In this document: one piece after another, positions 49,203 to 58,200 of the stretch
Layout: each line of letters begins with the position of its first letter
Position numbering within the stretch: position 1 is the first letter of the stretch
Origin: Hymenobacter monticola
Lineage (GTDB): Bacteria; Bacteroidota; Bacteroidia; Cytophagales; Hymenobacteraceae
Direction: 5' to 3'
Assembly: GCF_022811645.1 (NCBI RefSeq)
Contig: NZ_CP094534.1
Span: 3,162,001-3,226,000 of the forward strand
Length of the DNA: 64,000 nt
Translations under genes and position numbers: made by a program
Notes under the pieces: model-generated
Seen by the model: the letters and a program-made list of their open reading frames with translations, nothing else
Told to the model about the DNA's origin: nothing
Databases searched by the model: none

Positions 49203-49298
49203 CGACGTAGGGGCGGGGCTGGCCCCCGCCCGGACACCTGCGCCGTTTCAACGACTTCGTGCAACGCCGAGCGGGGGCGAGCCCGCCCCTGCGTCGTT
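49203..49298. repeat. GC-box hairpin element, family 5 (copy 2)
   Basis: ACGACGTAGGGGCGGGGCTG at the left and, at the right, GCCCGCCCCTGCGTCGT; the inner GCCCCCGCCCGGAC is shared with copy 1 (31979-32070). It lies in the divergent gap between the aldolase/dehydrogenase gene and rhaT; the rest of that gap shows no gene. Confidence 0.85.
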
Positions 49299-49394
49299 CG
49301 GGCGACCTCTTCGCCGTTATTTCGCATTCAGGAGAGCACAGGAGGGTTTGGACTCACTTACCGGGCAGCTTTGCCCGAAATCATCGACACGACT

Positions 49395-50489
49395 ATGGCT
49401 GTAATCTGGGGAGTTATCCTTCACGCGCTGGGCGGCTTTGCCTCCGGCAGTTTTTACCTGCCTTACAAGAAGGTGAACGGCTGGGCCTGGGAAAGCTACT
49501 GGCTGGTGGGCGGCATTGTGAGCTGGCTGCTGGCGCCCTGGGTGTTGGGCTACCTCACCGTGCCGAACCTGTTTGAGGTGCTGCACCAGGCCGATTCGTC
49601 GACCATTTTCTGGGCCTATTTCTGGGGCGTGCTCTGGGGCACGGGCGGGCTCACGTTCGGGCTGGCCATGCGCTACCTGGGCCTGAGCCTGGGCATGGCC
49701 GTCACGCTGGGGCTGTGCGCGGTGTTTGGCACGTTGGTGCCGCCCATTTACGAGGGCAAAATGGGCGAGCTGGCCGCCACGGCTTCGGGTCGCTACATTC
49801 TGCTGGGCCTGGGCGTGTGCGTGCTGGGCATTCTGATTTGCGGCCGGGCCGGCTTGCTCAAGGAAAAGACCCTCACGCAGGAGCAAAAGCAGGAATCCAT
49901 TGCCGAATTTGACCTGAAAAAGGGCCTGATGGTGGCCGTGTTTTCGGGCATCATGAGTGCCTGCATGTCGTTTGGCCTCACCGCCGGGCAGCCCATTGCC
50001 AAGCTGGCCGAAGCGCAGGGCACCAACCCGCTGTTTGTGAACAACGCCATTCTGGTCATCGTCCTGATGGGCGGGCTCACCACCAACGCTATCTGGTGCC
50101 TCTACCTCAACTTCAAAAACAAGACCTATACCGACTACCTCAACCCCTCGTACCCGGCGCTGCGCAACGTCATTTTCTGCGCGCTGGCGGGCACCACGTG
50201 GTATTTCCAGTTCTTCTTCTACGGCATGGGCGACAGCCAGATGGGCGCCTACCGCTTTTCGGGCTGGACGCTGCACATGGCCTTCATCATCGCCTTCAGC
50301 AGCATGTGGGGCCTGGTGCTGCACGAGTGGCGCGGGGCCAACAAGGCCACCATGCGCACTGTGACGCTCGGCATCATTGCCGTGGTACTTTCCACCGTGG
50401 TGGTGGGCTACGGCAACTACCTGGGCTCGCCCGAGCGCAGCCAGGCCGCACAGGATACGGCCGCCGTGGAGGCCACCACTGCTCAATAA
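49395..50489 (+). CDS. rhaT: L-rhamnose/H+ symporter
   Basis: 364 residues, about ten membrane spans. The N-terminal HALGGFASGSFYLPYKKVNG and WAWESYWLVGGIVSW and the later TTNAIWCLYLNFKNKTY are highly conserved in RhaT. It imports L-rhamnose with a proton across the inner membrane. The start ATG at 49395 matches the family beginning; upstream codons do not. A terminator follows after 28 nt. Divergent from the fused aldolase/dehydrogenase. Confidence 0.95.
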   Translation: MAVIWGVILHALGGFASGSFYLPYKKVNGWAWESYWLVGGIVSWLLAPWVLGYLTVPNLFEVLHQADSSTIFWAYFWGVLWGTGGLTFGLAMRYLGLSLGMAVTLGLCAVFGTLVPPIYEGKMGELAATASGRYILLGLGVCVLGILICGRAGLLKEKTLTQEQKQESIAEFDLKKGLMVAVFSGIMSACMSFGLTAGQPIAKLAEAQGTNPLFVNNAILVIVLMGGLTTNAIWCLYLNFKNKTYTDYLNPSYPALRNVIFCALAGTTWYFQFFFYGMGDSQMGAYRFSGWTLHMAFIIAFSSMWGLVLHEWRGANKATMRTVTLGIIAVVLSTVVVGYGNYLGSPERSQAAQDTAAVEATTAQ

Positions 50490-50517
50490 CCGTTGTTAGA
50501 ACTGCCTCAGGCCATGC

Positions 50518-50556
50518 GCCCGGGCCTTATCGACAGATAGGGCCCGGGCTTTTTTA
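50518..50556 (+). terminator. Rho-independent terminator of rhaT
   Basis: Arms GCCCGGGCC (50518-50526) and GGCCCGGGC (50541-50549), extended by imperfect pairing, followed by TTTTTT. Confidence 0.85.
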
Positions 50557-50642
50557 TTCAACGCCATGCCCCAACGCTTGGCAGCTGTTGTGCTGACCTG
50601 CGGCGTGCCCACGGAGGAGAACCCACCCAAACCGACCAGGCG

Positions 50643-50834
50643 ATGGACGTGCCCAACCGCTGCAACATCCCCTCAACGACATCTGCTACGCGCCGGGCGT
50701 GGCGGTGTGGCTGCGTGTGTCGTGCCCCGAGAAGGCGCAGAACATCCGGCTGGTCAACACCGATGCTTCGAAGACCAGGTGGCCTCTGGGGTTTGGCGCG
50801 GGCAAGAAAGTGGTGACGATGTCGAAGAAGTAGA
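50643..50834 (+). pseudogene. Decayed ORF fragment, function unknown
   Basis: One frame ending at 50834 reads LNDICYAPGVAVWLRVSCPE, then KAQNIRLVNTDASKTRWPLG, then FGAGKKVVTMSKK. It looks protein-like but has no start, and the upstream part (GGEPTQTDQAMDVPNR) lies in a different frame, so at least one frameshift would be needed. No family is recognised. It follows the rhaT terminator. Confidence 0.35.
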
Positions 50835-51327
50835 TGGTCGGGTGCATGACCCGAGCGGGCTGCCCGGGCTTAGCGCATCCGCAAAGCGTATGCTGCGAGG
50901 GCGATACTTTAAGTATGTCAAAAAGCTAAATATCGATAATTAGACCCCCTGCTCAGGGGTGGTTTTCTTGTGTAAGCATGTTTAATTCCAAGGAGCACTC
51001 TCTATATATAAGGCAAGTTGGACTGTAGGTTCGGTTTAGTTGCTGGATGCCCTCTAAAAATCAAAGGGCCCAGGTGCTATAACATTAAAGGATTTAGCAA
51101 AATACTCGTTTTGCTGAAAGTGTAATTCTTGGTCTGTCTGATTAATAATAGTTCTTCTGTAAGTCTCATTTATTGCCTTTACTTAAAGAAAGAGGGTGAT
51201 TTTTAGAGAACGGAGGCAGGCTGAATGGATGAAAAGCTGATTCAGCTTTTCAAAAATCAACAATATCAGGGTATTAACAGCTCTGTTTTCTTCTACATTT
51301 GAAAAAATTCTAACCAGCCTTCTTCAT
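50835..51327. other. AT-rich intergenic region before a large T9SS gene
   Basis: About 490 nt, markedly more AT-rich than its surroundings. No credible gene. It ends in the candidate -7 motif at 51294 and a run of A residues just before the start codon. Confidence 0.6.
51294..51301 (+). promoter_or_regulatory. Candidate -7 element (TACATTTG)
   Basis: Exact TAnnTTTG match, 26 nt before the ATG at 51328, inside the AT-rich leader. No exact -33 TTG at the ideal distance. Confidence 0.45.
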
Positions 51328-54300
51328 ATGAAAAAACTATTTACACGCACCTACCGCCCGCTGCTTTGTGCCTTGGGCTTAGGGGCTTTGTTGACCAGTG
51401 AGGCGTACGCGGCACCAGTACCCTTGGTGGTGACTGGCTACACCGCCGACGTGGTGGCCGACGGTACTGGCGCCGCCTCGGCCCGCACCACCACCGATTT
51501 CGACGGCGCTTCCTACGCCCTCATGGCCGTGGGCTACACCAACCCGGCCGGCACGGCGGCCACCTCGGGCTTGCCCGCGTCGGGCCTCATTACCAGCGCC
51601 AGCACAGCGGGGCTCACGTTCCAACTGGCGGCCTACACGGCCAATAACTCGCTGCGCCTTGCCACCACGGGCGGCGCCGGTACCCTCACCGTGACCACAC
51701 CACGCACGGCCGGCGACCTCTACGTGCTGGCTTCGTCTGGCAGCGGCACCAGCACCATGGTGGTGACCGTGACGTTCACGGACGGCACCACGCAGGTATT
51801 TCCGGCCACCACCGTGGGCGACTGGTACGGAGGCACCGGCGCGGCCATCATCGGCCTGGGCCGCGTGAGCGTGGCCGACAACACCATCACCAACAGCACC
51901 GCCGACCCGCGCCTCTACGAATTCCGCTATACGCTGTCGGCGGCTAACATCAGCAAGCAGATTCAGAGCGTAGGCTTCAGCAAAACGTCGGCCACCGGCG
52001 TGCTGAACGTGATGGGCCTCTCGGCCAACCCCGTGTGCAGCAGCGCGCCCACGGCCGGCACGGCCACGGCCAACTTCACCAACACCTGCGCTTCGGCCTC
52101 CATCGTGGTGTCGCTCACGGGCGCTTCCACCGACGGCGGCCTGGCTTACCAGTGGCAGGCTTCCACCAACGGCGGCACCACCTACGCCGACATTGCCGGC
52201 GCCACCAGCCCCACCTACACCGTAGCGGGCCAAACGGCGACCACGCTCTACCGCGCCCGCGTGACGTGCAGCGGCACTTCGCAGTCGACCAACTCCACGG
52301 CGGTGACAATTTCTTCGACGGCGCCGAGCTACGCCCCGCTTCCCGTGGTGGAAAGCTTCGAGGGCACTTGGCTGGACGTGTGCAGCACGCGTGATGCCCC
52401 CAGTGCTTTCTGGCGCAACACGCCCGCTACGGGCAACAATTCGTGGCGCCGCGACGACGACGCCACGGCCGCCGGCTGGAGCGCACCAACCTCCTACCTG
52501 TACACGCCGGTAGCAAGCCAAGGCTCGCGTTCGGCGCGTTTTCACAGCGGCTACACGATGTCGGGCATCACGGGCGCGCTCGATTTGTACGTGAACCTGA
52601 GCGCCGCCGGGGCCAAGCGCCTGAGCTTCGACGTCAACAACACCGTGGGGTCGGATTCGCTGGTGGTGCTGCTCTCCGAAAACGGCGGCACCACTTTCAC
52701 CCGCCTGGGCCGCTACGGCGTGGTGGGCACGGGCTTCGTGACGCAGGTGCTGCCCATCAGCAGCACGTCGGCCACGGCCGTGATTCGCTTCCGCGGCCGC
52801 GGCGACTACCTTAGCAACGACATCGGCCTGGACAATGTGATTCTGGAATCGGCCACGGGCTGCCTCACGCCGGCCAGCCTCTCGGCCACCGCCACCACCA
52901 CCACCGCTACGCTGACGTGGCTGACGGGTGGCACCGGCACCTACACCGTGGTGTACGGCCCCACGGGCTTCAACCCCGCCACGGGCGGTACTTCGGTTTC
53001 GGGCATCACCACGGGCAGCACCACCGTTTCGAACCTGACGCCCGGCACTACTTACGACTTCTATGTGACGTCGAACTGCGGCACCGGCTCCAATTCGGGC
53101 ACGGCGGGCCCGGTTTCGTTCACCACCCGCATTTTGAACGACGACCCCTGCGGCGCCACGCAGCTGACCATCAACAACGTGTGCACGCCGATTAACTCGA
53201 CCACCATCGGCGCTACGCAAACGGCCAGCACCACCTACACGGGTGGCTCGCAGGGCACGGGCTGCGGCTCCATCTCGGCCCCGCGCGACGTGTGGTTCCA
53301 GTTCACGACGGCCGCCACCGGCCCCACCAGCACGCAGGTGCGCATCACCGTCACGGGCAACGCGGCCAGCGTGGTGCGGGCCTACTCGGGCACGGCCTGC
53401 GCCGGGCCGCTCACCTACATCTCGTGCGTGGGCACGGCTTCCAACACCGCTGCGCCGGTTCTGGACCTGACCACCCTCGCGCCGAGCACCACCTACTACA
53501 TCCGCGTGAATGAGTACAGCACCACCGGCACGCTGGGCAACTTCACCATCTGCGCCTCGCCGGTGCCCAACTGCCCGGCGCCCACCGGCCTGGGCACGGG
53601 CACGCTCACCAACACCACTGCGGTGGCCAACTGGAGCGGCACCCTGAGCACGGGCGGCACCTACTCGGTGATTTACGGCCCCAGCGGCTTCATTCCCACC
53701 GCTACCGGTACCACCATCTCGGGCCTGACTGCCAACACGGCCACCCTCACCGGCCTGAGCCCCACCACTACCTATCAGTTCTACGTGCAGCAGATTTGCG
53801 GCGGCTTCAACGGCAGCAGCACCCTGGCCGGTCCGTTCAGCTTCACCACGCCCCTCACCGCACCCACCAACGACGACCCCTGCGGCGCTGTGGCGCTGAG
53901 CAGCACGGCCGTATCGGCTTCCAACGTGGGCTCGACCGTTACCACCACCGGCAACATGAACCTGCCGGCCTGCGCCGGCGGCTCGCTGCCCAAAGACGTG
54001 TGGTTTGCCTTCACGGCCAACGCCACCACCAGCACCTTCACCCTGACGGGTGCCCCCGCTGGGGCCCTGCGGGTGTACAGCAGCCCGAACTGCTCGGCCG
54101 GGCCGTTCGCCTCGGTGTTCTGCCAAGGCAGCGGCGCCAACAACACAGCCTTTGCGGCGCCGGTAGTCGTTTCGCCCTTGGTGGTAGGCCAGCGCTACTA
54201 CGTAGCCGTGAGCGGCTTTGGCAGCTCCGACACGCCGGGCTCGTTCACTATTGCCGCCACCAACGTGCTAGCCGCCCGCGCCCAAACCAACAGCAGCGCC

Positions 54301-54531
54301 CTGCGCGTGTTCCCCAACCCGAGCAACACCGGCCAGCTCACCCTGCGCCTTAGCGGCCTCGGGGCCAGTCAGGCCACGCTGCTCAATGCCCTGGGCCAGA
54401 GCGTGCGCACCCAAGCCCTGAGCGCGGCTCCGGAGCATACCCTCACCACCCAGGGCCTGGCCGCCGGCGTGTACACGCTGCGCGTGCAGGCGGGCACGGA
54501 GGTATACACCCAAAAAGTGGTGTTGGAATAG
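51328..54531 (+). CDS. Large T9SS-sorted extracellular protein with Ig-like, FN3 and PPC-like domains
   Basis: 1067 residues. Signal peptide at 1-29 (LCALGLGALLTSEAYAAP). An N-terminal beta domain is followed by an Ig-like domain (about 229-330, QWQASTNGGTTYADIAG). A jelly-roll-like domain covers 340-510 (WLDVCSTRDAPSAFW, then GDYLSNDIGLDNVIL). FN3 domains lie at about 514-595 and 748-845 (NLTPGTTYDFYV, GLSPTTTYQFYVQQ), each followed by a PPC-like domain that starts NDDPCGA (about 596-745 and 850-985). The sorting domain ends the protein (FPNPSNTGQLTLRL; GLAAGVYTLRVQ; YTQKVVLE). Probable surface adhesin or binding protein; no catalytic domain seen. A terminator follows. Confidence 0.88.
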   Translation: MKKLFTRTYRPLLCALGLGALLTSEAYAAPVPLVVTGYTADVVADGTGAASARTTTDFDGASYALMAVGYTNPAGTAATSGLPASGLITSASTAGLTFQLAAYTANNSLRLATTGGAGTLTVTTPRTAGDLYVLASSGSGTSTMVVTVTFTDGTTQVFPATTVGDWYGGTGAAIIGLGRVSVADNTITNSTADPRLYEFRYTLSAANISKQIQSVGFSKTSATGVLNVMGLSANPVCSSAPTAGTATANFTNTCASASIVVSLTGASTDGGLAYQWQASTNGGTTYADIAGATSPTYTVAGQTATTLYRARVTCSGTSQSTNSTAVTISSTAPSYAPLPVVESFEGTWLDVCSTRDAPSAFWRNTPATGNNSWRRDDDATAAGWSAPTSYLYTPVASQGSRSARFHSGYTMSGITGALDLYVNLSAAGAKRLSFDVNNTVGSDSLVVLLSENGGTTFTRLGRYGVVGTGFVTQVLPISSTSATAVIRFRGRGDYLSNDIGLDNVILESATGCLTPASLSATATTTTATLTWLTGGTGTYTVVYGPTGFNPATGGTSVSGITTGSTTVSNLTPGTTYDFYVTSNCGTGSNSGTAGPVSFTTRILNDDPCGATQLTINNVCTPINSTTIGATQTASTTYTGGSQGTGCGSISAPRDVWFQFTTAATGPTSTQVRITVTGNAASVVRAYSGTACAGPLTYISCVGTASNTAAPVLDLTTLAPSTTYYIRVNEYSTTGTLGNFTICASPVPNCPAPTGLGTGTLTNTTAVANWSGTLSTGGTYSVIYGPSGFIPTATGTTISGLTANTATLTGLSPTTTYQFYVQQICGGFNGSSTLAGPFSFTTPLTAPTNDDPCGAVALSSTAVSASNVGSTVTTTGNMNLPACAGGSLPKDVWFAFTANATTSTFTLTGAPAGALRVYSSPNCSAGPFASVFCQGSGANNTAFAAPVVVSPLVVGQRYYVAVSGFGSSDTPGSFTIAATNVLAARAQTNSSALRVFPNPSNTGQLTLRLSGLGASQATLLNALGQSVRTQALSAAPEHTLTTQGLAAGVYTLRVQAGTEVYTQKVVLE

Positions 54532-54548
54532 TTAACCACCCATCGCCC

Positions 54549-54581
54549 AAAAAAGCCGCTCCATTTGGGGCGGCTTTTTTT
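54549..54581 (+). terminator. Rho-independent terminator
   Basis: AAAAAAGCCGC...GCGGCTTTTTTT stem-loop with T7, 18 nt after the T9SS gene stop. Confidence 0.9.
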
Positions 54582-55207
54582 GTGCGAGGCCACTCGGTTC
54601 GGGCAGTTGTTTGGTACGTTTCATACCGAGATGATTATCGTAGTGGGTGACGGTTCGGATTGACAATGGGGCCGGAGAGGTAGCGTGCAAGTGCTATTCC
54701 GCACCAACCAACCCATTCGTTTCCTACCGGAGCTGCACGCGGCCCAGGCCGGGGAGCTGACTTATCAATACCGAACCCACGTCGCGGGCAATCGGCTGAT
54801 GCGGGAAAGTAAGCATCAGCCCTGTGGCGCCCCAGACGTTTTATGCTCTATTGCTAATAAAGCCACCGACCAGCTAACCGTGGTGTGTTTCTGATAGTCG
54901 GGAGCCGGTATGCGCGGGGCCGTCGTGCTACGCCGCAAGGCTGGTTGCACCACCGTAGCGCAGGATGCCTGGCAGCTAGGCGCTTTGGCCGTCACCGCAA
55001 CGCTAGAAAACGCAGTGCGAAGAAACGCGCTACCGAAATGGTTCAGTGAGGGTTAGCGTAAGGGTCCTCAGTTGGCGAAAATGGAAAATCGGTTGCCTGA
55101 ATGAGCTGGCTGGTGACCTCAGTGGTTGCTTTGTAATGAAACATCGGCATGCGGGCCCGCACTATGCGGCCGCCTTTGCCTTCAGCCTAATCGGCTTCCG
55201 GACCCCC
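54582..55207. other. Intergenic region without recognised genes
   Basis: 626 nt. The longest open frame (54685-54894) starts at GTG and has no recognisable similarity. Nothing here supports a gene, IS or RNA. Confidence 0.55.
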
Positions 55208-55245
55208 AAAAAAGCCCCGACTGCCTGCGCAGCCGGGGCTTTTTT
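55208..55245. terminator. Bidirectional terminator
   Basis: Arms AAAAAAGCCCCG (55208-55219) and CGGGGCTTTTTT (from 55234), 14-nt loop. It ends the giant T9SS gene on the minus strand. Confidence 0.88.
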
Positions 55246-55262
55246 AGCAGGTCAACAAGCTG

Positions 55263-58200
55263 TTATTCCACTACCAGCTTCTTGACGATAACACCGGCGC
55301 CGGTGCGCAGGTGCAGGGTGTACACGCCCGTGGCCAGGTTGGCCAGGTCGAGGCGGTGCGGGGCCGCGCCCTGGGCGGGCAACGACACCTTGCGCATGGT
55401 GCGGCCCAAGGCATCCACCAACTCCGCGGCTACGGCCGAGCGGCCGAGGGCCGTCGGCAGTTCCACGAAGGCCGTGGTAGTGGCCGGGTTGGGGTAGAGG
55501 CCCACCTGGGCGGCCAGCGCGGCCGGGGCCGTAGCCAGCACGGCCTGCGGCGAGAACACCAGCTCGAAGCGGCTGGTGATGAGCGCCGAAGCGTTGCTCA
55601 CCGTGAACGAGTAGCTGGCCTGCTGGCGCAGGTCAATCACGGCGCCGCTTTGCAGGTCGCGCAGGTACACGGGCGTGGTGCCCAGGTTCAGCAGCTGGGC
55701 GGTGCTGAGCGTGTAGCTGCCTACGGCGGGCACGCCCACGGCCAGTGGTACAACGCGTTGCGTGGTGCCCAGCGGGGCGCGGCCGTCGATGGCCAGACGC
55801 TGGGTGGCACTTAGGCTCGTGCTCAGGTTCAGGCCCGAGGGGTTGGGCAGCTTCTCGGCGTCAAATTGCGCGTCGAAGCTATCCGTGGCGCCCTGCTCGA
55901 AGTACACAAAGGCCGCGTCGCTCAGGGTACTGCCCGTGCCTTGCAGGTGCAGCTCCACCAGGGGCCGGGTCTCGGTCGTGCGCAGGTAGGTGGGGCTGGT
56001 GTAGGTAGTGGGGCGCTGGCTGTTACGGAAGGTTACCGCCCCGGCCGTCTGGCCGGCGTCGACCCGCACGAAGAAGCCCTGGCCCTGGGCCAGCACCGGG
56101 CTGACGGTGCCGATGTTGGCGCTGGCGCTGTAGAACCCGTAGACTCCGGTGTAGGGGTTGGCCGGGTCGTTGCTCTGGTACACGTACACCGTGCCGCCCA
56201 CGTTGGGGCGGTCGGCCAGGCTCACCTGGCGCCAGTCCAGGGGCGAGGGGTAGGGGTTGCCCACCAGGGCGTAGCCCGCATCGGGGGCCGTGGCGTCGCT
56301 GTTGCGGGCCAGGGTCACCGTCCGGTTGCCGTTGTTCAAGGGGCCGGTGAAGTTCCAGGTCTGCCCGCCGCCAATCAGCACGGTGTAGCCCTGGCCCACA
56401 TTCAGCGCGTCGGTGAGGGCGCTGGGCGAGTACCAGCCCTTGTCGAAGGCGTTCAGGTTATTGTTAGTCGAGGCCAGGCGGGCCTGGTCGTAGCCGTACA
56501 CGGTGGGGAAGGACTGCACGAGCAGCGGCGTGGGCGAGGCGTTGTAGGCCGGGTTCACCACCGGGCTGAAGCCGCTCGTCGTCAGGCTGGCCACCGTAGC
56601 ATTGGCGATGGGCGCCGACACATGGCGGTAGCCCAGGTTGGGGTTTAGGCTCGGGTCGATGTAGCGCTGCACGGTCACGTCGCCGTTCACCACGTTGCCG
56701 CCGTTGTTCACCACCATGGCCGTACGCGCCGCATCCGATATCAAGGTGAAGGGGTTGCTATTGGTAGCGAAGTTGCCGTTGAGCGCAAGCAAGCGCCGCA
56801 CCGAGGTGACGTTTGGGTTGTTCAACTGCGCGCCGTTGGCTCCCACTGTCAGGTTCCAGAAGCGGTTCACGCCGCCGCCGTTGAGCAGGGCCGGGGCGCT
56901 GCCGCCCAGCACGAGCGTGCCGCCGTTGCTGCCCGAGAAGCCGCTGAAAGTCCCGTTGTTGGTCAGGTTGGCCGCGAGGACGAGCGTGTTGGCGGTCATC
57001 GTCAGCGAGGCCCCGGAGGCGATGCTCAGGTTGCGGGCGTTGGCCGGCGAGGCGTTGGCCACGATGGTGGGGAAGCGACCACCGCTGGGCGAGGTCGGGA
57101 TGACGGCGTCAAGGGTCGCATCGGGCACCTGATTGGGCGACCAGTTGCTGGCATTGAACCAGTCGGTGTTGATGTTGCCGTTCCAGCTTACACTGGTCAC
57201 GACCGGGACCGCGATTGAGAGCGAGTAAGGGCGCGAGCCCGTGTAAGGGCCGCTGCCCGTCGAGGCATCGGTGGCCGTCACCGTGAAGGTGAACGTGCCG
57301 TTCACTGCGGGCGTGCCCGAAATTGTGCCGTTCGTCAGGCTCAGGCCAGCCGGCAAGGCACCGGCCGTGATGGCGTAGGTGTAGGGAGCCGTGCCGCCCG
57401 AGGCTGTGAGGGTCTGGCTGTAAGCCGTGCCCTGCGTGCCGCTAGGCAGCGAGGCCGGGCTCACCACGATGGTCGGGGCAGCAATGACGAGCGAGTAGCT
57501 GCGCAAGGCGGCGTAGGGGCCGCCGCTGGCGCTGGTCGAGGCATCGGTGGCCGTCACCGTGAAATTGAACGTGCCACCCGCCGCGGGCGTACCCGCCAGC
57601 ACGCCGGCTGAAGAGAGCGTCAGACCCGCGGGCAGCGCGCCCGCCGTGATGGCGTAGGTATAAGGGGCCGTGCCGCCCGAGGCCGTGAGGGTCTGGCTGT
57701 AAGCAACCGCCACCGTGCCATTCGGCAGCGTGGCCGGGGCCAGCGTGATGGTCGGGGCGGCAATGGTGAGCGTATAGCTGCGCAACCCAAAGTAAGGCCC
57801 GTCACCCGTCGAGGCGTCGGTCGCCGTTACGGTGAAGCTGAACGAGCCGCTCGCCGCGGGCGTGCCCGACAGCACGCCCGCCGAGGACAGCGTCAGGCCC
57901 GCAGGCAGGGCGCCGGCCGTGATGGCGTACGTGTAAGGAGCCGTGCCGCCCGAGGCCGACAGGGCCTGGCTGTAGGCCGTGCCCCGCATGCCGCCGGGCA
58001 GCGTGGGCGGGTTCAGCACGATGATAGGAGCCGCCACAAGCAGCGTGTAAGCGCGCGAACCGCTGTAAGGGCCCGGCGCGGCCGACGCATCCGTGGCGCG
58101 CACGGTGAAGCTGAACGAGCCGCCCGCCGTGGGCGTGCCCGACAGCACGCCCGCCGAGGACAGCGTCAGGCCCGCCGGCAGGGCACCGGCCGTGATGGCG

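Noticed and set aside
51379..54126. Minus-strand open frame of 915 codons
   Set aside because: Antisense of the T9SS gene, Arg/Gly/Ala-rich without domains.
54685..54894. 69-codon open frame starting at GTG between the two large T9SS genes
   Set aside because: No similarity to anything recognised and no ribosome site or neighbour context.
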